A stretch of DNA of 5,455 nucleotides, from positions 1 through 5,455 of the forward strand of contig JAGBGV010000309.1 of NCBI GenBank assembly GCA_017935805.1, written 5' to 3'. The notes under the pieces were generated by a model. That model was given only the letters and a program-made list of their open reading frames with translations, made no database searches and was not told the origin of the DNA. The DNA comes from Clostridia bacterium (GTDB taxonomy: Bacteria; Bacillota_A; Clostridia; Oscillospirales; CAG-272). Below are positions 1-4,936 of this stretch, piece after piece. The translations under genes were made by a program, and so were the position numbers. The stretch's first letter is position 1, and each line of letters starts with the position of its first letter.

Positions 1-944
1 GCCCCATGGCTTTGCGAGTTGTTGACTACCTCAGCGAAAACCGCTTTGAGAAATGTGACAGCGAGACAGTGCTGCGGGAGAAGATCGCGCGCGGTGATTA
101 CAACTGCGGTGTCATCATATGCGAGGACTTTGAGAAACGCGTCATGAACGGCGATACAGATGAATTAGTTCTGTATCTCACAACACCTTCCACATTTGTT
201 CCCATGGTATATCAGAACCATGTCATGGCTGCAATATACAGAGAATATGCACCTTATATTACAGCGGATCTTATTTCAGATGAGCACTTCCGAGATCATG
301 AGGTCATCGATAGATATAACGAGCTGATAAGCGAAGGCGGAAGCTTCACATTTGAGGTGATGCGCGAGGATAATGTGGCGATCGACGGCAACCACAGAGC
401 TTTTGCTTACACTATCGGTCTTTGTGCAATATTTATTTTCGCATTGATTATGTACGGTGTGTGTAGCGCTGTGACCGTTGATCTTGACTCAATGAGGGTT
501 CGTATCGGCGCAAAAAATGCTATAAGGTATACAGTTATTCCTTCACTTGCAGTACGTGCTGTAGGCGTTGTCATCGCTTTCTCTGCAGGCACTTTACTGT
601 CAGCACTATATTCAAGCAATACTGCACTGATACCCTTGATAGGCGCTGTGGCAATCTACACACTGCTTATCACGGCATTCGGTGTGGCACTGGCGGCAAT
701 TTGCCCAAAGGTCAAGGTAATACAAACAGTCACATTTTTTGTGCTGATTGCAGGACTGATGATCTGCCCAATATACTATGACCTTTCCATGGTAATTCCT
801 TGGATCGGTACATTTCGTAATGCCTTGCCTGTGTATTGGTCGTGGATTTGTGAAGAAAAGCTGATTATGATGGCGGTGATCGCGGTGATATCAGTTGTAG
901 GATCATTTACACTTCTGAATATCATATCACAAAAAAGAAAATAA
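1..944 (+). CDS. ABC-2 type transporter permease, 3' part (5' end outside window)
   Basis: This is the membrane subunit of an ABC transporter, probably an exporter; the substrate cannot be told. The frame is open to the left edge. An ATG at 6 is available, but it has no visible ribosome binding site and the first membrane helix usual in this family is missing, so I read the gene as truncated by the window. Counted from that ATG, residues 1-130 are hydrophilic and fit the extracytoplasmic domain that follows helix 1 (start MALRVVDYLSENRF, then GVIICEDFEKRV, then YLTTPSTFVPM). Five hydrophobic segments follow at about 135-156, 177-200, 206-232, 240-260 and 285-305, and the protein ends in a basic SQKRK tail. 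That order (helix, large loop, five helices) is typical of ABC2_membrane_3-type permeases of roughly 370-400 residues. The ATPase partner and any second permease would lie upstream. A bidirectional terminator follows 3 bases after the stop. Family is fairly sure; function is inference. Confidence 0.8.
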   Translation, partial: PMALRVVDYLSENRFEKCDSETVLREKIARGDYNCGVIICEDFEKRVMNGDTDELVLYLTTPSTFVPMVYQNHVMAAIYREYAPYITADLISDEHFRDHEVIDRYNELISEGGSFTFEVMREDNVAIDGNHRAFAYTIGLCAIFIFALIMYGVCSAVTVDLDSMRVRIGAKNAIRYTVIPSLAVRAVGVVIAFSAGTLLSALYSSNTALIPLIGAVAIYTLLITAFGVALAAICPKVKVIQTVTFFVLIAGLMICPIYYDLSMVIPWIGTFRNALPVYWSWICEEKLIMMAVIAVISVVGSFTLLNIISQKRK

Positions 945-947
945 AAA

Positions 948-979
948 AATGCGTACATTCAGTATAGAGTGTACGCATT
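948..979. terminator. Bidirectional intrinsic terminator between convergent units
   Basis: Bases 948-960 pair with 967-979 to give 13 consecutive pairs (one G-T) around a 6-base loop. On the minus strand the stem is followed by a T run with few interruptions (complement of 931-947), so it is a strong terminator for the leftward dehydrogenase unit. On the plus strand it is followed by the weaker T-rich ACTTGTTTATTT, adequate for the permease gene. The minus-strand T tract overlaps the last codons of the permease. Confidence 0.85.
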
Positions 980-989
980 ACTTGTTTAT

Positions 990-1133
990 TTAGCTATCGA
1001 TCTCCATGATACGAGAGCCGCGTGTGATGCCGCCTTCGTTGAAGGAATCGACTGTGAGGTGATACTTTACTCCGACGTTCAGACAGGCTATATGAGCACT
1101 GTGACGGCTGTATAACGTGTGGTTGATATGCAT
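990..1133 (-). pseudogene. Orphan C-terminal fragment resembling the tail of a family-43-type glycoside hydrolase
   Basis: A 47-codon frame (ATG 1133-1131, TAA 992-990) translates to a coherent protein-like sequence. Its core is CLNVGVKYHLTVDSFNEGG followed by ITRGSRIMEID. From memory, the pattern 'aLN-x-GvxYyfxVDsFNExGITxG' is the beta-rich tail of GH43-like xylosidases/arabinosidases of gut Clostridia; no search was possible. No catalytic part is present upstream, where the dehydrogenase gene lies instead. The only Shine-Dalgarno candidate is a weak GGAAAG about 10 bases before the ATG. I therefore read it as the stump of a deleted hydrolase gene, left between the dehydrogenase and the shared terminator, rather than a functional small gene. 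It could instead be a genuine 47-residue protein. The frame is the same as that of the dehydrogenase and stays open back to its TGA. Confidence 0.45.
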
Positions 1134-1157
1134 TTCATTGCGGCTTTCCAATAATAA

Positions 1158-2117
1158 TCAGATTCCTACTCGGTTTATGCCTTTGCCCGTTTCAATGAAA
1201 GATGCAAGATTTTTCTCCATTATGTCAAGCAGGCGCAGTCTTGCCTCGACTGAAGTCCACGCGCAGTGAGGAGTGATTACAGTATTGGGAGACTTGAGAA
1301 GGGGATTTGCAGGATCGGCAGGCTCTTTTGCCAGCACATCGAGTCCGGCACCGGACAACTTACCGGAGCACAGTGCCTCAGCAACATCAGCTTCGTTCAA
1401 AACAGCTCCGCGGGATGTGTTAACAATAACCGCGCCGTCCTTCATCTTGGCAATCATTTCGCGGTTTACCATTCCACGGGTTTCATCTGTGAGAGGGCAG
1501 TGGAAGGATATATAGTCTGATTCGCGAAGAAGCTTGTCGGGCTCGCAGAACTCGATTCCGTTTTCGTTTCCATTTGTTTTGCTTCTTCTGGTGGCAAGGA
1601 CCTTCATATCAAAAGCAAGACAGATTTTTGCGAACTTCATACCAATAGCACCGCAACCGTAAACGCCCACAGTTTTGCCTGCAAGCTCCACAAATCGGCT
1701 TTCGTGATATCTGAACCCGGGAATGCCTGTCCACTTGCCGTCGCGTACCATGTTTCTGTAGCCTTCAAGGTCAAATGCATTGGCAAGGAGCAGGGAGAAA
1801 GCAGTCTGCGCCACGGAATCTGTGGAGTAGCCGGGAACGTTGCATATTTCAACACCGCGAGCACGGCATTTTGTGACATCGATCATATCGTAGCCTGTGC
1901 CCATTGCGGAAACGAACTTCAGATTGGGGCATTTTGCAAGTACCGCTTCACCTATCTTAACGCGGTTTGTGAATACGCAGTCAGCATCTCCGATAGCATC
2001 GGGTGCTTCAGCATCGGAAAGCTTGTCATATACTGTTACCTCACCGTGGCGCTTGAAGCAATCCCATGTAAGATCTCCGGGATTTACTGCGAAACCGTCT
2101 GTTACAACAATTTTCAT
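1158..2117 (-). CDS. D-2-hydroxyacid dehydrogenase, NAD-dependent (glycerate/hydroxypyruvate reductase-like)
   Basis: A soluble oxidoreductase that should interconvert a 2-keto acid and a D-2-hydroxy acid with NAD(P)H. Numbering below is from the start chosen here (319 residues, full family length). The substrate-binding part opens with MKIVVTDGF. The Rossmann fold carries the glycine motif GCGAIG at about 154-159, followed by TRR (176-178). The absence of an acidic residue there means cofactor preference is uncertain. The catalytic set is complete: Arg236 in NTSRGAVLNE, Glu265 in GLDVLAKEP, His284 in TPHCAW. The segment GYSTDSVAQTAFSLLL is typical of glycerate dehydrogenase-like members, but the substrate is not determined. 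An in-frame ATG at 2129 would add MENS, but a GGAG six bases before the ATG at 2117 points to the latter. The gene lies 11 bases downstream of the acyltransferase-like gene and is almost certainly co-transcribed with it. Confidence 0.9.
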   Translation of the reverse strand: MKIVVTDGFAVNPGDLTWDCFKRHGEVTVYDKLSDAEAPDAIGDADCVFTNRVKIGEAVLAKCPNLKFVSAMGTGYDMIDVTKCRARGVEICNVPGYSTDSVAQTAFSLLLANAFDLEGYRNMVRDGKWTGIPGFRYHESRFVELAGKTVGVYGCGAIGMKFAKICLAFDMKVLATRRSKTNGNENGIEFCEPDKLLRESDYISFHCPLTDETRGMVNREMIAKMKDGAVIVNTSRGAVLNEADVAEALCSGKLSGAGLDVLAKEPADPANPLLKSPNTVITPHCAWTSVEARLRLLDIMEKNLASFIETGKGINRVGI

Positions 2118-2123
2118 ACTATT

Positions 2124-2127
2124 CTCC
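2124..2127 (-). promoter_or_regulatory. Ribosome binding site deciding the dehydrogenase start
   Basis: GGAG on the minus strand lies six bases before the ATG at 2117. It overlaps the first codon of the alternative ATG at 2129, which itself has only a poor GGCGAG about 14 bases upstream. This favours initiation at 2117. The alternative ATG overlaps the upstream stop codon by one base (TAATG), so coupled initiation there is not excluded. Confidence 0.65.
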
Positions 2128-2128
2128 A

Positions 2129-3025
2129 TTAATTATACAGATTCTCGCCGTCGTGAGCGAATATTCCGAGTCCTCTGCCTGAGATCATGTCATGTGTGGC
2201 GAGATAGTCGGAGAAACGTCTCTGAAGCTCTGTGTCACGTGGCAGCTCAGCGGGAACATAAGATTCACGCTTTCCAAACACTCTCCAAAGGTCTCGATGA
2301 TTCTGCTGATCCTCTCTCTGGATGATATCAAAGTTATCCATGAAGCGCAGAATGTTTGATGTTTCATGCATGTAATCGCGATTGCCGGGCCAAAGCAGCC
2401 ATGTGCTGCAGATGAACACTGCCTTGTCTTTGCATCCGAAGTAGCGGTAAGCCTGCTTGAATGAATCCTGGACAAGCTCATTTTTCAGTCCGCCGTCCTC
2501 GGGAATGTGAATGTTGATAACGGGATCTCCGCTCTTTGCGCAAACGCCGTGCTTTTCCCATACGATATGGGGATGAAGCGGGATTATTTCAAATTCAAGT
2601 CTGCCGAGTCGGACAAGATCATTTGTGAAGAACCGTGTGATCCAGTCGAGCTGACCGTGGATGCCAACGTGGTTCCAGTCTTTCATGCAAACCTTAGACC
2701 AAATGGTGATCTCGCGCATTGAGTCGTAGTATATTCTTTCGGTGTGACCTTTTGCTTCATATACACGTCTGGCGTCAACGGCAAGAAGCATGTATATCGC
2801 CATCCAAACGAGGTCAGCATCAATACCAAGCTTTGCGGTAATAGCGTCATATCGCTCGGTGTTTCTCATGTCTGCTTTGAGCGAGTCAAACTCCGCTTCG
2901 CAGTCGCGCAGTATCATCACGCAAACGGGAGCGACAGCGTCAAAATAATCCTCAGGCAGACCAATTCCAATCGCCAGCTTTTCTATATCATATCCTTTGC
3001 TTTTTGCAAAATCAGTATTTATCAT
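2129..3025 (-). CDS. Acyltransferase-like protein with NAT_N and GNAT_C domains, substrate unknown
   Basis: This 298-residue soluble protein fits the family annotated in Clostridia as 'acyltransferase domain-containing protein' (NAT_N followed by GNAT_C). Residues 1-115 form an alpha-helical N-terminal part (YFDAVAPVCVMILRD, then ADLVWMAIYMLLAVDARRVYE). The C-terminal part has the blocks I associate with GNAT_C: FTNDLVRLGRLEFEIIPLHP (about 133-152), INIHIPEDGGL (170-180), CSTWLLWPGN (206-215) and SNILRFMDNFDII (223-235). No signal peptide or membrane segment is seen. The fold is related to GNAT acyltransferases, so a CoA-thioester donor is plausible, but no reaction is established for the family as far as I know. 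The start at 3025 has AGAGG six bases upstream and its own promoter. It is the first gene of a two-gene unit with the dehydrogenase. Family is fairly sure; biochemical role is open. Confidence 0.8.
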   Translation of the reverse strand: MINTDFAKSKGYDIEKLAIGIGLPEDYFDAVAPVCVMILRDCEAEFDSLKADMRNTERYDAITAKLGIDADLVWMAIYMLLAVDARRVYEAKGHTERIYYDSMREITIWSKVCMKDWNHVGIHGQLDWITRFFTNDLVRLGRLEFEIIPLHPHIVWEKHGVCAKSGDPVINIHIPEDGGLKNELVQDSFKQAYRYFGCKDKAVFICSTWLLWPGNRDYMHETSNILRFMDNFDIIQREDQQNHRDLWRVFGKRESYVPAELPRDTELQRRFSDYLATHDMISGRGLGIFAHDGENLYN

Positions 3026-3031
3026 ATGTAA

Positions 3032-3036
3032 CCTCT
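3032..3036 (-). promoter_or_regulatory. Ribosome binding site of the acyltransferase-like gene
   Basis: AGAGG on the minus strand, six bases before the ATG at 3025, confirms that start codon. Confidence 0.75.
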
Positions 3037-3054
3037 CATTATGATTTTTATAAA

Positions 3055-3083
3055 ATTATACCATAAACAGTGCTGACCTACAA
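3055..3083 (-). promoter_or_regulatory. Sigma-A-type promoter of the acyltransferase/dehydrogenase unit
   Basis: The minus strand reads TTGTAG (3083-3078), a 17-base spacer, then TATAAT (3060-3055). The spacer ends in TGG, which gives an extended -10 (TGnTATAAT) that compensates for the imperfect -35. It lies between the terminator of the CorC-type gene and the start at 3025, so the downstream pair forms its own transcription unit with a short leader of about 20-25 bases. Confidence 0.8.
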
Positions 3084-3102
3084 GGTGTTTGCGAGAAAAA
3101 AG

Positions 3103-3136
3103 AAATAAAAAAACAGCCGCACCAATTGTACGACTG
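3103..3136 (-). terminator. Intrinsic terminator of the CorC-type gene
   Basis: On the minus strand, 3136-3128 pairs with 3122-3114 (nine pairs, two of them G-T) around the loop AATTG. Two flanking A-T pairs and a G-T can extend the stem. Seven T's, an A and more T's follow at once (complement of 3113-3103). The hairpin begins about 13 bases after the stop codon at 3150 and separates this gene from the downstream promoter. Confidence 0.88.
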
Positions 3137-3149
3137 CTTATTTATTTGA

Positions 3150-4502
3150 TTATGCGTCCTCTTCTTCATCATTTTCCTCATCGGGAATGATGACCTGAAT
3201 GGTAGCCTCGGATATTTGGTGATCCTCAACCTTGCTTACATGGATCTTGAGATGCTTTGTGTCAAGGTTTATATCCTGATCACCGTCATCGGGAATAATT
3301 CCAAGTGTTCCGAATACAAGACCTGTAAATGTGTCAAACTCACCGCGCTCAAGTGAAATTCCGGTTTCTTCTTCAATATCATCAAGCTCGATGTTGCCGT
3401 GGATCTCCCATGTGTCCTCACCGATCTTCTTCATCTTGGGCTCGTCGCCTGTGGTGTCGGCTTCATCTTCGCCAAGGTCACCAACGATACATTCAACAAG
3501 GTCGTTGATAGTTACAATACCCACCATTCCGCCGTATTCGTCAAGAACAACAGCGAGGGTGTTACCGCTCTTCTTCATGTTTCTGAAGAGAACGTCAGTC
3601 TTTATGTTTTCAGGAACAAAATATGCGGGTCTGACAGCTTCCTCCATAACCTTCTCACGAGACTGCTCGTCAAGGCGGAAGTAATCCTTCGCATTAAGTA
3701 TACCGACAATGTTGTCAGCAGAGTCTTCACAGATAGGGTACAGCGTGTGACGGAATTTGTGGATGGTCTGTTCCCATTCCTCCATTGATTCCTCCATCCA
3801 AAGTAGAGCAACGTCTGTACGGTGTGTAGCGATCTCAGCTGCGGTCAAGTCGTCAAACTCGAATACGTTCTTGATAAGTTCTTTTTCATTGTGGTCGATC
3901 GTACCACTTTCAGCGCCGGCGTCAACCATTAACTTTATCTCTTCTTCGCTTGCCTGTTCATCTTCTTCATTGGGGTCAATACCCATGAGTCGAAGAACTG
4001 CATTGTTGGAAATGGTAAGGAACCAAACAACAGGCTTGAAAAGTGTTGACATTGTGCTTACAAGTCCTGACAGTCCCAGTGCCATCTTTTCTGCTTTCTT
4101 CATAGCTATACGCTTGGGAACAAGCTCACCAAAAACGAGGGTGAAGTATGAGAGAACAAGTGTAATAAAGATGACTGCAATAGTGTCAAGCGTGCTTTCA
4201 GGAATCTTAACTCCGATATCAATAAGCCAGTTAACGATAGGCTCGGAGAAGTGATCGGCTGCAAAAGCACTTCCGAGGAATCCGGCAAGAGTGATAGCTA
4301 CCTGAATGGTAGACAGGAACTTTGCAGGCTCGGCAGTAAGCTTGAGAAGGCGCTTTGCCTTTCTGTTTCCTTCCGATGCAAGCTTTGCGAGCTTCATTTC
4401 ATTAACCGAAAGGATTGCGATCTCCGCACTTGCAAATACAGCATTAAGTGCAATGAGAATAACCTGAATAAGTAACAATATGGCTGCAGAATCAGGATCC
4501 AA
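3150..4502 (-). CDS. CNNM/CorC (HlyC/CorC) family membrane protein with CBS pair
   Basis: A 450-residue inner-membrane protein of the family that includes CNNM magnesium transporters and proteins annotated as hemolysin C or CorC. The most likely role is divalent cation (Mg2+) efflux or homeostasis; haemolysis is not implied. An N-terminal CNNM/DUF21 domain spans about residues 1-200, with hydrophobic segments near 5-30, 62-85, 107-128 and 140-165 and the family motif GELVPKRIA (125-133). Two CBS domains follow at about 220-345: the first includes YPICEDSADNIVGILNAKD (255-273) and the second includes AVVLDEYGGMVGIVTINDLVE (317-337). CBS pairs typically bind adenine nucleotides. A CorC_HlyC domain follows at about 355-440 (WEIHGNIELDDIEE, FDTFTGLVFG), and the protein ends in a strongly acidic tail, DEENDEEEDA. 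The start is TTG, the only usable start codon nearby. It is transcribed alone from a consensus promoter through a long leader. Confidence 0.92.
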   Translation of the reverse strand: MDPDSAAILLLIQVILIALNAVFASAEIAILSVNEMKLAKLASEGNRKAKRLLKLTAEPAKFLSTIQVAITLAGFLGSAFAADHFSEPIVNWLIDIGVKIPESTLDTIAVIFITLVLSYFTLVFGELVPKRIAMKKAEKMALGLSGLVSTMSTLFKPVVWFLTISNNAVLRLMGIDPNEEDEQASEEEIKLMVDAGAESGTIDHNEKELIKNVFEFDDLTAAEIATHRTDVALLWMEESMEEWEQTIHKFRHTLYPICEDSADNIVGILNAKDYFRLDEQSREKVMEEAVRPAYFVPENIKTDVLFRNMKKSGNTLAVVLDEYGGMVGIVTINDLVECIVGDLGEDEADTTGDEPKMKKIGEDTWEIHGNIELDDIEEETGISLERGEFDTFTGLVFGTLGIIPDDGDQDINLDTKHLKIHVSKVEDHQISEATIQVIIPDEENDEEEDA

Positions 4503-4691
4503 AGTGAAAAATACCTCTTTCTGTGTATTGAAGATACGCCAAGCCGAATATCGGCAGAAGCTTCATGAGGCAGATTTGCTAAAGATTTTTACTATCAGCA
4601 GCAGGGAAGTGCCGTCTAATAAAGGCTTCTTTGTTTTTCACAGGTCAATGCCTGCGCCGCACATCTTCAACGTGTGTTTATATGCGTTCAA
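4503..4691 (-). other. Long 5' leader of the CorC-type gene, possible cis-regulatory RNA
   Basis: The predicted transcript start near 4691 leaves about 190 bases before the TTG codon. Local structures visible on the minus strand are: CGCAGG pairing with CCTGTG around CATTGA (about 4655-4638); GAAGCC with GGC..CTTC across a ten-base loop (about 4628-4604); and a five-pair GCCGA/TCGGC hairpin with a three-base loop (about 4555-4543). GCAGG can alternatively pair with CCTGC near 4581-4577, about 70 bases downstream. A 24-codon frame starting at ATG 4566 runs across the gene start and ends at 4492. I looked for the conserved core of the M-box and of the yybP-ykoY element from memory and did not find either. 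Function is unproven. Confidence 0.4.
4514..4520 (-). promoter_or_regulatory. Ribosome binding site for the TTG start at 4502
   Basis: AAAGAGG on the minus strand ends 11 bases before the TTG codon. This spacing is long, and combined with a TTG start suggests modest translation. The coding frame is open further upstream but offers no ATG, GTG or TTG near this Shine-Dalgarno sequence, so 4502 remains the best start. Confidence 0.55.
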
Positions 4692-4697
4692 TTTACT

Positions 4698-4726
4698 ATT
4701 ATAATATATATGAGGTGTTTTGTCAA
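4698..4726 (-). promoter_or_regulatory. Perfect-consensus sigma-A promoter of the CorC-type gene
   Basis: The minus strand reads TTGACA (4726-4721), a 17-base spacer rich in AT, then TATAAT (4703-4698). Both hexamers match the consensus exactly. A 13-base palindrome, AAAAGC-T-GCTTTT (4730-4742), lies just upstream of the -35 and could be part of an A/T-rich upstream element or an operator. Transcription should start near 4691. Confidence 0.88.
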
Positions 4727-4780
4727 GTGAAAAGCTGCTTTTTTGCAGAAATATAGCGGATAAATAATGCGGTTGTTAAA

Positions 4781-4820
4781 GTTAAATAATGGTTAACAAA
4801 TAATTGACAGTTTGTTAATG
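4781..4820 (+). promoter_or_regulatory. Pho-box-like array: four TTAACA-type repeats, 11-bp period
   Basis: The heptamers GTTAAAT (4781), GTTAACA (4792), ATTGACA (4803) and GTTAATG (4814) are spaced exactly 11 bases start to start, i.e. on one face of the helix. The Bacillus PhoP consensus is TT(A/C/T)A(C/T)A repeats about 5 bases apart, and the E. coli Pho box has the same 11-bp period. The last copy sits where the -35 would be for the TATAAT at 4840, as in activated Pho promoters. The gene controlled is a Na/Pi cotransporter family protein, which fits phosphate-starvation control. The match and spacing are seen directly; binding by a PhoP/PhoB regulator is inference. Confidence 0.7.
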
Positions 4821-4839
4821 AAATGGATCGATATTCCTT

Positions 4840-4845
4840 TATAAT
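4840..4845 (+). promoter_or_regulatory. -10 box of the Na/Pi cotransporter promoter
   Basis: TATAAT matches the consensus exactly. No good -35 lies 16-18 bases upstream (4817-4822 reads AATGAA), and the TTGACA at 4804 is 30 bases away, too far to serve. The promoter therefore looks activator-dependent, in line with the repeat array directly upstream. Transcription would start near 4852, leaving a leader of about 85 bases. Confidence 0.65.
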
Positions 4846-4856
4846 GTAAAATGAGG

Positions 4857-4885
4857 GAGGATGGGGAATTTATCCATTTTGCCTC
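4857..4885 (+). other. Hairpin in the 5' leader of the Na/Pi cotransporter gene
   Basis: GAGG-ATGG (4857-4864) can pair with CCAT (4874-4877) and CCTC (4882-4885), leaving a four-base bulge and a nine-base loop. It lies at the very start of the predicted transcript, so it may stabilise the 5' end. There is no T tract, so it is not a terminator. The pairing is visible but modest. Confidence 0.3.
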
Positions 4886-4921
4886 AGGAAGTTTAGTAGA
4901 GTAGGAATAAAGAAGAAAAAG

Positions 4922-4926
4922 AAAGG
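4922..4926 (+). promoter_or_regulatory. Ribosome binding site of the Na/Pi cotransporter gene
   Basis: AAAGG followed by an A-rich ten-base spacer precedes the ATG at 4937. The surrounding A-rich purine stretch (4909-4935) should keep the site single-stranded. No other in-frame start lies nearby. Confidence 0.6.
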
Positions 4927-4936
4927 TAAAAAAAAC

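Noticed and set aside
6..944. Complete permease gene starting at the ATG at 6
   Set aside because: There is no ribosome binding site, the frame is open to the edge, and the usual first membrane helix is absent, so the gene is better read as cut by the window.
1704..2325. Two 142-codon plus-strand open frames opposite the dehydrogenase and acyltransferase-like genes
   Set aside because: They are antisense shadows of well-supported genes with clear motifs; neither has a ribosome binding site or a recognisable domain.
3150..4502. True haemolysin
   Set aside because: The HlyC-type family name is historical; the CNNM, CBS and CorC_HlyC domain order points to cation transport.
4638..4664. Eight-residue upstream frame (MCGAGIDL) in the CorC leader
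   Set aside because: No ribosome binding site precedes it, and frames this short are expected by chance.
4503..4691. M-box or yybP-ykoY riboswitch
   Set aside because: The conserved core segments of these families as I remember them are not visible; only a covariance-model search could settle it.
4480..4704. 74-codon plus-strand open frame across the CorC leader
   Set aside because: It starts inside the CorC-type gene, has no ribosome binding site, and covers the promoter and leader of the opposing gene; its translation resembles no family I know.
4804..4809. TTGACA as the -35 box of the Na/Pi promoter
   Set aside because: It lies 30 bases from the only good -10 (4840), and there is no -10 about 17 bases downstream of it; it fits better as one unit of the 11-bp repeat array.
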